From: Paenibacillus lutrae
GTDB taxonomy: Bacteria > Bacillota > Bacilli > Paenibacillales > NBRC-103111
NCBI RefSeq assembly: GCF_009757775.1
Contig: NZ_RHLK01000023.1
Coordinates: 1 to 46,893 of the forward strand
Length of the DNA: 46,893 bases
Reading direction: 5' to 3'
The translations under genes were made by a program, and so were the position numbers. Shown in pieces: positions 7,987 to 16,800 of the stretch; positions within the stretch are counted from its first letter, which is position 1, and each line of letters begins with the position of its first letter. The notes beneath the pieces are model-generated. The model did no database searches and was not told the origin of the DNA. It saw nothing but the letters and a program-made list of their open reading frames with translations.

Positions 7987-8676
7987 ATGAATTTTGAATT
8001 TTTAGGTGAATATTGGCATTATTTTGTGGATGGCACGAAGGTGACGCTTCTGCTTTCTATTTTTACAGTGGTCCTGGGGGCTATTTTCGGTACCTTACTA
8101 AGCTTGATGAGACTCTCCGGCCTCACTCCCGTCCGGTTGCTGGCAACCGCATATATTGAGTTTTTTCGCGGAACTCCGATTATTATTCAAGTGTTCCTTG
8201 TTTACTATTCTTTGCCGCAGTTAATAGAAGGATTCCGTTTTCCCCCTTTTCCATTCCTGGAACAATACGGCGGGGAATTTACGGCAGCGGTCATTACACT
8301 GGCCCTGAACAGTACGGCTTATGTGGCCGAGATTATGCGTGCGGGTATCCAGTCTGTTGACAAAGGCCAGATGGAGGCGGCACGCTCCCTGGGTATGAAG
8401 CCTTGGATGTCTCTGCGCCTCATTATTATCCCGCAGGCGTTCCGTACCGTTCTTCCCGCACTCGGGAATGAGCTGATTGTGATCATCAAAGAGACTTCCA
8501 TCGTATCGGTTATCGGTCTGGGTGAGCTCATGTTCAACGCGGATACGGTAAAAGGAAGTCTAAGCAAGCCGTTTGAACCTCTTATTATCGCCGCTCTAAT
8601 TTACCTGGTTATCACCTTTACCCTGTCCAAGCTGGTTGGCAGACTTGAGAGGAGGTTGAAGAGATCCCATGCTTAA
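7987..8676 (+). CDS. Polar amino-acid ABC transporter permease
   Basis: The single permease type of the second importer, 229 residues, presumably a homodimer. It has the HEQRO-family features: first helix around [20 protein letters not shown], the block [20 protein letters not shown], and the EAA loop [25 protein letters not shown] 7987 follows AAAGGAGGA. Its last 8 bases overlap the ATPase start (ATGCTTAA), indicating translational coupling. Confidence 0.88.
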   Translation: MNFEFLGEYWHYFVDGTKVTLLLSIFTVVLGAIFGTLLSLMRLSGLTPVRLLATAYIEFFRGTPIIIQVFLVYYSLPQLIEGFRFPPFPFLEQYGGEFTAAVITLALNSTAYVAEIMRAGIQSVDKGQMEAARSLGMKPWMSLRLIIIPQAFRTVLPALGNELIVIIKETSIVSVIGLGELMFNADTVKGSLSKPFEPLIIAALIYLVITFTLSKLVGRLERRLKRSHA

Positions 8677-9391
8677 CATCAAGAATCTACACAAACACTT
8701 CGGCAAACTGAATGTCTTGAACGGTATCGACATGGAGGTAGACAAAGGTGAAGTGGTCGTAGTCATCGGCCCGTCCGGTTCTGGCAAAAGCACGTTTCTC
8801 CGCTGCTTAAACCTGCTGGAAGTGCCGACCGACGGGGAAATTATGTTCGAAGGCATCTCGATCACGGATAAGAAAACCGACATCAATGCCGTACGCCAAA
8901 AAATGGGCATGGTGTTCCAGCAGTTTAATCTGTTCCCGCACCTGTCTGTGCAGGACAATATTACACTGGCGCCGCGCAAACTTAAAAATTATTCGGCCCA
9001 GCAGGCAAATGAAACCGCGGCCGATCTCTTGCGTAAAGTAGGTTTGTCCGAGAAGGCCAAATCGTATCCGGATCAGCTGTCCGGCGGACAGAAGCAGCGT
9101 ATCGCCATAGCGCGTGCTCTGGCGATGTCTCCGGACGTGATGTTGTTCGATGAACCGACATCCGCACTCGATCCCGAAATGGTCGGGGAAGTGCTGGATG
9201 TCATGAAGAAACTTGCCAAGGACGGAATGACTATGGTTGTGGTTACGCATGAGATGGGCTTTGCCCGGGAGGTAGGCGACCGAGTTGTCTTTATGGACGG
9301 CGGGGTTATCGTTGAACAAGGTCCTCCGGCCGAAGTCTTTACGAATCCTAAGCATGAGCGCACCAGGGAGTTCTTAGGTAAAGTTTTGTAG
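8669..9391 (+). CDS. Polar amino-acid ABC transporter, ATP-binding protein
   Basis: The ATPase of the second importer, 240 residues. Walker [10 protein letters not shown], signature [14 protein letters not shown], Walker [13 protein letters not shown] and switch VVTHEMGF are all intact. It is a close paralogue of the glnQ product at 383-1111. It starts inside the permease gene and has GAGGAGG some way upstream, so coupling to permease translation is likely. Confidence 0.9.
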   Translation: MLNIKNLHKHFGKLNVLNGIDMEVDKGEVVVVIGPSGSGKSTFLRCLNLLEVPTDGEIMFEGISITDKKTDINAVRQKMGMVFQQFNLFPHLSVQDNITLAPRKLKNYSAQQANETAADLLRKVGLSEKAKSYPDQLSGGQKQRIAIARALAMSPDVMLFDEPTSALDPEMVGEVLDVMKKLAKDGMTMVVVTHEMGFAREVGDRVVFMDGGVIVEQGPPAEVFTNPKHERTREFLGKVL

Positions 9392-9447
9392 TGTACATTT
9401 GCACGTGAGCGCAAGAAATTGTTGCAAAGAGACCAGGAGGTTGTCTA

Positions 9448-10296
9448 GTGGCACCCATCAAAATCTTTACTGACAGCACAAACGATTTAAATCAGAAGTA
9501 TCTCGATGAGAATGAAATCGGCGTGGTCCCTTTATACGTAATTTTTGGTGAGGATTCCTACCGGGATGGTGTCGATATTACGACAGAAGAGCTTTACCGT
9601 AAGGTGGAGCAGACAGGCAAGCTGCCGAAGACGGCAGCGCCTTCACCTGCTGATTTCGACCGTGCTTTCCGTCCTTTTATCGAACAAGGTTATGATATCG
9701 TGTATATCGGCCTCTCATCTGAAATGTCTTCGACCTACCAGAATGCGAAACTGGCCGCTGAATTACTGGAAGAAGACCGCATTACGATTATTGACTCCCG
9801 GAATCTGGCAACAGGCATCGGCATACTCGTCTGCAAAGCTGTAGAAGCTGTCAAACAGGGACAATCACCGGCTGAGATCGAAGCCCTTATCTATTCATGC
9901 ATTCCGCGTGTGAGTACCGAATTTATTATCGACACGCTTGATTACTTGCATAAGGGCGGCCGCTGTTCCGGGGTGCAAGCTTTTTTCGGCAGTCTGCTCA
10001 AGATCCGGCCTGTTGTACAGGTCAAGGAAGGCAAGATGATCCTGACTTCCAAAGTACGCGGCAAAAGGGAAAAAGCGCTGGAGCAATTGATTAACAATAC
10101 GCTGGATTTCAAACACGCGATGGATCCGGATGTTCTGTTCGTGACGCATTCCATGGCTAGAGAAGAAGCTGAGCTTGTCCGGAAACAGCTGCTGGAACAG
10201 ACGGGTGTCAAGCGGGTGGAAATCACGGAAACCGGTTGTGTGGTCTCCAGTCATTGCGGTCCTCAAACCGTCGGAATCGTATATATTAAATCTTAG
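9448..10296 (+). CDS. DegV-family fatty-acid-binding protein
   Basis: A soluble two-domain DegV protein. Relatives (FakB) hold a fatty acid so that FakA kinase can phosphorylate it for phospholipid synthesis. The N-terminal TDSTNDL motif, the substrate loop KTAAPSPADF, the IGLSSEMSSTYQNA block and the DSRNLATGIG segment are family hallmarks. Length 282 is standard. The start is GTG at 9448 behind AGGAGG. It is followed 15 bases later by a second, diverged DegV gene. No fakA is in the window, so the kinase partner, if any, is elsewhere. Confidence 0.88.
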   Translation: MAPIKIFTDSTNDLNQKYLDENEIGVVPLYVIFGEDSYRDGVDITTEELYRKVEQTGKLPKTAAPSPADFDRAFRPFIEQGYDIVYIGLSSEMSSTYQNAKLAAELLEEDRITIIDSRNLATGIGILVCKAVEAVKQGQSPAEIEALIYSCIPRVSTEFIIDTLDYLHKGGRCSGVQAFFGSLLKIRPVVQVKEGKMILTSKVRGKREKALEQLINNTLDFKHAMDPDVLFVTHSMAREEAELVRKQLLEQTGVKRVEITETGCVVSSHCGPQTVGIVYIKS

Positions 10297-10311
10297 AAAT
10301 GAGGGTCCTCG

Positions 10312-11157
10312 TTGACAATCAAGATTATAACAGACGGCACTTCCGATTTGCCTAAAGAGCTGGCACAGGAACTGGACATCACGGTGGTCCCTCTGCTTGT
10401 CAGGTTCGGAGAGAAAGAAATGACATCGGATATGAGCAACAGCTTGTTCTATGAGATGATGCGCAGTGAGCCGAAGCTGCCTCAGACAGCGAGTCCTTCC
10501 CCCCATACATTTATGGAGGAATACAGCAAGGCTGGGGGAGATATTCTCGTGGTTTGTGTTTCTTCCAACTTGAGCAGCACCTATCACCACGCCACTATGG
10601 CCAAAGAGCAAATGCTTGAAGAAGGCTATACAGGAAGAATCGAAGTGCTGGATTCCCGCTCGGCTTCGCTTGGTCAGGGCATTCTGGCTGTTAAGGCTGC
10701 CAAGCTCGCGCAAGAAGGCGTACCTTTCGAAGAACTGGTCGTACAGATGCAGCATACGATAAAGAATCATCATACGTACTTCTTCCTGGATACGCTTGAG
10801 AATGTCATTAAGGGAGGACGGCTGGACCGTGTCCGCGGAGCGGTGGCATCCGTACTTAATATCAAGCTGCTTATGAAAGCAAGCGAAGAAGGCACGCTGG
10901 AGCCGTTCGAGAAAGTCCGTGGAACGCAGAACGCTCTCAAACGGCTGCTTGAAAGAGTAGGCGAGAAGGTGAGCGAGACACGCAGCGATTTCGAGAAAAT
11001 CATTCTCGGCATAGCACACAGCAATTGTGAGGAACGTGCGCGTGATGTTAAGGATCAGATGCTGAAATTGTTTCCTTTCGGCACTGTCGTTATTTCGGAG
11101 ATGGGTCCGGTCATCGGTACTTATGCCGGTGAAGGCGGTATTCTGATTACGTGCTGA
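10312..11157 (+). CDS. Second DegV-family fatty-acid-binding protein
   Basis: A paralogue of the preceding gene, 281 residues, with TDGTSDLP, QTASPSPHTF, VCVSSNLSSTYHHA and DSRSASLGQG in the family positions. It starts with TTG at 10312 after a GAGGGTCC ribosome binding site, and its initiation may depend on translation of the upstream gene. Two DegV proteins with different pockets often bind different acyl chains; whether that holds here is inference. Confidence 0.88.
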   Translation: MTIKIITDGTSDLPKELAQELDITVVPLLVRFGEKEMTSDMSNSLFYEMMRSEPKLPQTASPSPHTFMEEYSKAGGDILVVCVSSNLSSTYHHATMAKEQMLEEGYTGRIEVLDSRSASLGQGILAVKAAKLAQEGVPFEELVVQMQHTIKNHHTYFFLDTLENVIKGGRLDRVRGAVASVLNIKLLMKASEEGTLEPFEKVRGTQNALKRLLERVGEKVSETRSDFEKIILGIAHSNCEERARDVKDQMLKLFPFGTVVISEMGPVIGTYAGEGGILITC

Positions 11158-11179
11158 AGCGGTGTGATTCAAATAAACA

Positions 11180-11263
11180 GGACATCTCAGGAGCTTCATG
11201 CTGCCGGAACTATACAGTCTGAAGCTCCGGAGATGTCCACACATAAGCCCCCGCGCTTATGTG
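11180..11263. repeat. Two successive hairpins between the DegV pair and helD
   Basis: The first has 19-base arms (11180-11198 and 11220-11238; TGAAGCTCCGGAGATGTCC on the right) with one mismatch and a 21-base loop. The second has 9-base perfect arms CACATAAGC and GCTTATGTG (11240-11263). Neither has a T run, so they do not look like simple terminators. They lie between convergent genes and directly before the terminator at 11269-11313. Confidence 0.75.
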
Positions 11264-11268
11264 CGAAC

Positions 11269-11313
11269 AAAAGAAGGGAAGTCATGCCGCCGGGCAGGAA
11301 CTTCCCTTCTTTT
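11269..11313. terminator. Bidirectional terminator between DegV genes and helD
   Basis: Perfect 13-base arms AAAAGAAGGGAAG and CTTCCCTTCTTTT surround a 19-base loop. It can serve the rightward DegV pair and leftward helD. Confidence 0.8.
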
Positions 11314-11322
11314 GCTGCTCAA

Positions 11323-13500
11323 TCAGGTCTGGAGCGGAGCGGGGGCCTCCAGAGAGACGATCTCGGGGTCGTCGGTGCAGACAAGCGGAGAAGCCTCTCC
11401 GCTGTAGAGGACCCACAGTTCATGCAGGGCGCGCGTGCAGCCGACATACAGCAGTTTGGCGTCCTGTACATTGGCGCCATAGTGCTCAGCGTCTGCATCC
11501 ACCAGCAGGGCCGCATCGAACTCGAGTCCTTTGGTCAAGTACACCGGCACGACCGAGATGCCTCCGGCATACTGCTTCTGATCCGCCGTAATCCGGCTGG
11601 CTTCTATGCCGAGTGCTTGGAGCGCGCCATGCAGTATGGCGGCGGCGTCTTCGGTACGCGTGATGACAGCGACCGTGTCGTAGCTTTGCTGCAGAAGGTG
11701 AGAGATCGCATCGCGCAGAAACTCTGCCCGATGCTCCTTGCCGGTCTGCAGCACTTTAACCCGCTCGCCGCTTCGGAACACCGGCTCGGCGAGCAGACCC
11801 GTTCCCACACCGGTGGTGAGAACATGGTTGGCGAACCGGATGATTTCCATGGTGGAACGGTAGCTCCGTTCCAGCTCGAAATAAGCCGTTTCGCCCTCGC
11901 CGAACAGCGAGGTGAACTCCGCCCAGTCCGTCGTTCCCCGGTAGGCATGGATGCCTTGGGACAAGTCGCCCAGAATCGTAAACGAATGCTGGCGGGTATA
12001 ATTGTCCAGTACGGCGATCTGGAAAGGGGAGGCATCCTGCGCTTCATCAATGACGACATGGTCGAAGCGCTCGGCACTTTCAATGCCGTACAAGGCGGAA
12101 TGAATGTAGACAAGGGCGGGCAAATCCTCTGTGCGAACCTTTTTACGCTTGAGCAGGGCTAATGTTTCCTTGACTAATGCAGGAGGAATCTGGTTGCGCT
12201 GTTCTTCTGTAAACCAGGAGACGTCTGCCTTGGGATCGAACACGTTTTTGTAAAAGGACAGCGCATCCGGCTCCGGCCAAGCTTTCAGGAACGTTTTCAA
12301 ACGCTGGGCAGATTTCGTCTTGCGTTCTTTTTTCTGCTTGGCATCCCATAGTTTATCGAGCTCCATCCCCAGCCAGCGTTTGATGCGGGCGACAACCCGT
12401 TCTCTGCGTTTGGCGGGAGGAAGATGCTTGTATTCATCCGAGTACCACGTACGGATCATCTCGGAAGAAAGCCGTTTGCCGTCCCAGGGAAGAAAGTCTG
12501 CTTCGGGCAGACAGGAGCTTTCGTATTTCAGGAAGCAGTCGCCCAGCAGATTCATGAACGCTCTAGAGCCTTTCCAGCGTCCGGATACCTGGTCGTTCAA
12601 TTCCGGTCTTTTGGGGCCGACAGCGAACCATACCGCACTTTCTTCACCTGGATCAGCAAGCTCGGCTGCAAGGCCCGTCAGTTCAAAAGCCCAGTCCGAG
12701 AACGTAGTCTGGCGGATATGCCCGACACCGAGTTCCGGAAGTACGCCGGATATATAATCCAGGAACATCCGGTTAGGCGCGAAAATAATCATGTTCTCCG
12801 CCTTGACCTGATCCCGGTACTGATAGAGAAGAAAAGCGAGACGGTGCAGCGCAACCGTCGTTTTGCCGCTTCCGGCAACACCTTGAATAATGAGGGCGGC
12901 ATTCTTGGCGGAACGGATAATGCGGTCCTGCTCCGCCTGGATCGTAGAAACAATATCACGCAGCTTGTTGTCTTTATTCTCGCCGAGCCGGTACAGCAGG
13001 AATTCATCTCCGCCTGCACTCGACAGCAAATCGCTGTCTCTCTCAAACGTATCGACGACTCTTTGTAGAATCTGTTTGCGAATGACCAGGTTCCGCTTGA
13101 GATAAACCAGTCCCTCGACCATTCCTTCGGGAGAATCGTAAGAAGCCTTCTCCTCTCCGCCTGTAAACGAATAAAACATGCTGGCAACCGGTGCGCGCCA
13201 GTCAATAACAAGCGGTTCACCGCCTTCTTCGTCGTCGACGCCGAATTTACCTATATAAAGAGGGGCTGCTCCGTCTTTATCATCCGGATGAAAATCGAGC
13301 CGCCCGAAATATGGCTCGTCAGAAGCCTGGGATAAGGATTTGCGGCTGCTCTCACGGACAGCCTCCAGCGCCTGCTCGGTAAAATCGGGACCCCTGTAGA
13401 CGGGAATCGCGCGAAGTTCCTCTAAGCGGCGGTCCACTTTTTGTAAAAGCCCGTTTAAACGGTTTTGTTCTTCCTGATAGGCACTTTGATTCTTGTCCAA
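11323..13500 (-). CDS. helD: HelD-like SF1 ATPase (RNA polymerase recycling factor)
   Basis: A 725-residue UvrD-like helicase-fold protein. HelD binds RNA polymerase and strips it from nucleic acid, recycling stalled or hibernating enzyme. The N-terminus is a basic coiled coil (EEQNRLNGLLQKVDRRLEEL), as in HelD. The conserved block PLVIDWRAPVASMFYSF follows, then Walker A GVAGSGKTT at 207-215, motif II VIDEAQDASPFQ, the RSYRST motif, and C-terminal motifs LTKGLEFDAAL and LYVGCTRALHELW. All ATPase motifs look intact. The ATG at 13500 follows GGAGGTAACTGATTTTGGACA with acceptable spacing. Plain DNA helicase activity is the alternative but less likely. Confidence 0.87.
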   Translation of the reverse strand: MDKNQSAYQEEQNRLNGLLQKVDRRLEELRAIPVYRGPDFTEQALEAVRESSRKSLSQASDEPYFGRLDFHPDDKDGAAPLYIGKFGVDDEEGGEPLVIDWRAPVASMFYSFTGGEEKASYDSPEGMVEGLVYLKRNLVIRKQILQRVVDTFERDSDLLSSAGGDEFLLYRLGENKDNKLRDIVSTIQAEQDRIIRSAKNAALIIQGVAGSGKTTVALHRLAFLLYQYRDQVKAENMIIFAPNRMFLDYISGVLPELGVGHIRQTTFSDWAFELTGLAAELADPGEESAVWFAVGPKRPELNDQVSGRWKGSRAFMNLLGDCFLKYESSCLPEADFLPWDGKRLSSEMIRTWYSDEYKHLPPAKRRERVVARIKRWLGMELDKLWDAKQKKERKTKSAQRLKTFLKAWPEPDALSFYKNVFDPKADVSWFTEEQRNQIPPALVKETLALLKRKKVRTEDLPALVYIHSALYGIESAERFDHVVIDEAQDASPFQIAVLDNYTRQHSFTILGDLSQGIHAYRGTTDWAEFTSLFGEGETAYFELERSYRSTMEIIRFANHVLTTGVGTGLLAEPVFRSGERVKVLQTGKEHRAEFLRDAISHLLQQSYDTVAVITRTEDAAAILHGALQALGIEASRITADQKQYAGGISVVPVYLTKGLEFDAALLVDADAEHYGANVQDAKLLYVGCTRALHELWVLYSGEASPLVCTDDPEIVSLEAPAPLQT

Positions 13501-13735
13501 AATCAGTTACCTCCTTATGGGAATCGAATTTGTAAAGCTTCACTATGTAGAATGGGCAAGCGTCCATTCATTGTACCTCTATTACGTCTTTTTTCAAACA
13601 AAGAGATTCGTCCAGACCAATGAAGATGAGAAGTAGGAATCTTCTAGAAGATAATTTTCTTGTTATTTTTGTCTGGATTCAATATTTTATAGCCTAGAAA
13701 AACAGAAATCCTTTTGATATTCATAATTTTTCGTA

Positions 13736-13764
13736 TTGACAGCGCCTCCAAATCAACTTAATCT
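13736..13764 (+). promoter_or_regulatory. Possible promoter of the SLH surface protein
   Basis: A perfect -35 TTGACA at 13736-13741 is followed after 17 bases by TAATCT (3/6). The -10 is poor, so an alternative spacing onto TATACA at 13764-13769 cannot be excluded. Confidence 0.4.
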
Positions 13765-13781
13765 ATACATACTATATTTTA

Positions 13782-13807
13782 TCGCTTAGAAAAAAATTTC
13801 TAGGCGA
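13782..13807 (+). promoter_or_regulatory. Leader hairpin just before the SLH protein ribosome binding site
   Basis: Arms TCGCTTAGAAA (13782-13792) and TTTCTAGGCGA (13797-13807) pair over 11 positions with one G-U. The hairpin ends eight bases before GGAGG at 13815-13819. In mRNA it could stabilise the transcript or affect ribosome access. No T run follows. Confidence 0.5.
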
Positions 13808-13828
13808 CAAAACTGGAGGCTGGTCTTT

Positions 13829-16800
13829 TTGAAGTGGAGAAAGCTCTTATCCGCTGCACTGAGTGCGGCACTTGTCCTTCCTGCGATAGCTATACCTGCT
13901 CCAACCGCTCATGCGGCAGATTTTGAGTATACGCCCCTTCTTGTGCAGAATCCCGGTTTCGAGGAGTCAGACGATCTGCCAATGCCCGGCTGGAACGTTA
14001 CCCCTGCAATGCCTGTGGATAACCTGGAGGTCAAAGTAGCTAAGGATCGTAAATTCTCAGGGAACAACAGTGTCAAGATTGTAGACAACAACGCTAAGTC
14101 TGCTCTTGAGGTCAGCAGCTCACTTATTCCTGTGGAGGGGGGACAAGCTTACCGTTTGTCGGCTCAAATCTATGTGGAGAGCAAAAGCGTACGCGCCTAT
14201 CTCCGTTTTAAGAAAGACGGGAAAGAGCTGTCCAGTGTCAACTTCCTGGCCAATACCTTGAACAGCTGGAAAGAGCTGAACCTGGAAGGAACGGCACCGG
14301 ATCAAGCGGATACGGCTGAGATTGCTTTTTATATGGGCGGATCGGGAGTAGGTACCTCTGCTTATGTCGATGATATTAAGCTCCAAAAGAAGAAAACGCT
14401 TTCCCCGCTTCCTCTTCCATATGATGCGCCTGTTATGATCGGAGATGCGGTCCAGTTCGCACTCTCGCAAGCGGCTGCTTACGGTACCGGACCTGACGGA
14501 TTATCCGAACAGTATGTTACCACACATGGTACCCCGGTCGGTTTTCATGTGGTAGATACGGCGACAGGGAAACTGAAATTTTCCCAGTCCATCAAAAGCT
14601 CGGCGGATACGATCTGGGGAGTTGCCCAAGGTTCAGACGGGAATATGTACTTCAGCACAGGCGGTGTCCTTTACCGCTATCTGGTTCAAGAGAAACGCAT
14701 TGAAGAGCTGGGCGATAACCCGTCCAATAAGCAGGTGTTCGATCTCAAAGCCAGCAAAGACGGCAAGATTTATGGCTCCACGTATTCCGCAACGAATATG
14801 AGCCGCGTTTTTGAATATGACATCCAGAGCAGTAAGTTCCGTGATCTTGGTGTGATGAAGGAAGGACAGCAATATGCACGTGGTATTGGTGTGACCGATG
14901 ATGCCCTTTATGTAGGGATTGGAACAAGCGCCCACCTGATGCGTTATGACCGCAGGACCGAGCAGATTACGGAGATAACGATTCCAGGCGTCACCGGCAC
15001 GACCAAGACAATTTCGGAAGTGGATATTAACAATGGCAAGCTGTTCGCCTACAGTGGAGAGGATTTGTATGTGATTGATGAGCAGACTGGAAATTTCATC
15101 CGCACCATTACCTTTCAATCCAAGCTGTCTCCTCCGTCCCCTCACAATCCGGATCTGGTCTATTACAAGCTGAAGGGGGATCTGTACAGCTACAATATAG
15201 CCAGGGATGAAATAACGAAGATTGAAGGCATCCCGGCACTTCCCGATGATACAGCTGTAAAAAGTCATGCTTGGGTCACGCCTGCAAGCGGTAAATTTGC
15301 AGGGAAGCAGGTATTGGCCGGTATGGCGGCATTCGGTGAATCCTTCCTGTATGATCCCGTTGCGGGCGAGTACGAAGTGCATGCCGCGGATCTGCCGACA
15401 TCGGCGACTTCCGTTAATGCCCTCGAGGAATCCGGCGGGTATCTGTTCATGGGCGGATATCAGCGCGGCATGAGCATCTATGATACGAAGACGGGCAAAT
15501 TTGTGTATGAGAACAAACAGTTCCACCAGCCGGAGGGTATCGGATTCCTGAATGATAGGGTTTATTTCGGTACTTACAGCGGAGCGCGCATGTATCGCCT
15601 GGATATGACGAAGCCTTTGGATTACAAAGAGCTGGAATCAAGCGGAAATCCGGGTCTGGCTCTTGATATCGAAGATTATCAGGACCGGCCGTTTGCGATG
15701 ACGAGTGGCGATAATAAATTGTTCATCGGAACTTTCCCGGGATATGGCCAGACAGGCGGTGCGATTACGATTCTGGAAGAAAAACAGAATCCGGACGGTT
15801 CTTTTGCCGGAGTGAACTCCGAAACTTTCCGTCATGTAGTTCCGGACCAAAGTATTTTTGGGCTGGCGTATTTAAACGGCAAAGTGTATGGGGGAACCTC
15901 CCTCAACGGGGGACTGGGGACTACCCCTCCGGTAACGAACGCGGAATTATTCGTATTTGATACAGCGACCAAGAAAGTCACTTCCAGACTTACGCCCCAA
16001 ATACCAGGCCTGCAGGGCAGAACCCGGTTGATCGGTAATCTCTCGATCGGTCCGGATGGTCTTCTCTGGGGGATTATGGACAATACGAAAGATCCGGCAG
16101 GAACCGAAGACGCCGGGTATCAGGCGGCGATTTTTGCTATGAAGCCTGACACGCTGGAAATGGTTAAAAGTAAGATTGTCACAGAATCACCTTATAACAC
16201 AAGTAAGTTCCGTCCTTATTATTTGCGCTGGGGGCAGGACGGGCTGCTCTATACGACGATCGGCCGTCAATTGTTCGCGATAGATCCTGCCGATATGCGC
16301 GCCCAAAAAGTTATTGACGGGACCGTTAATCTCATGACATTGGGACAAGACGGCAGCATCTACTATGTCGTCGGTACTAAGCTCTATAAGCTCCCGGTAA
16401 AAGTTGCGTCTGCTTCTGTGGAGTCTGAGTCCGCAGTTCTTGCGGCCGGCGATAAGTCTGCACTTACCGTGAAGCTTACTTATGCTAACGGCAAAGACAC
16501 ATCTATAGAAGGAGCCGGAAACCATTTTGTCTCCAGTAATCCGGATATAGCAACGGTCGAGGGCGGAGTAGTTACGGCTCACCAGCCAGGAACTGCGCAA
16601 ATCAAAGCAGTTGTAAGTCTCGATGGGAGAATAGTAGAGGCTTCTCCTGTCACAATCACAGTAGTTGAGAATTATTTCACTCAGACGGAGTTTAACACGG
16701 ACGGTACGGTAAGCGGGAATGTGTATTTCTTAGAGCCGCAGGCTGGAAGAGACGTTACAGTTGAAGCCCATTCTTCTGATGACAAGGTACTTGCTGCCCA

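Larger units (their letters stand above)
13501..13828. other. Control region between helD and the SLH surface protein
   Basis: A 328-base AT-rich gap between divergent genes. It contains a 14-base perfect palindrome ATCTTCTAGAAGAT (13639-13652), a consensus -35 TTGACA (13736-13741) with only a weak -10, and a leader hairpin next to the ribosome binding site (listed separately). No gene is seen. Confidence 0.5.

Noticed and set aside
11164-12162. 332-codon frame antisense to helD
   Set aside because: It is a shadow of the helD frame; all conserved motifs are on the minus strand.
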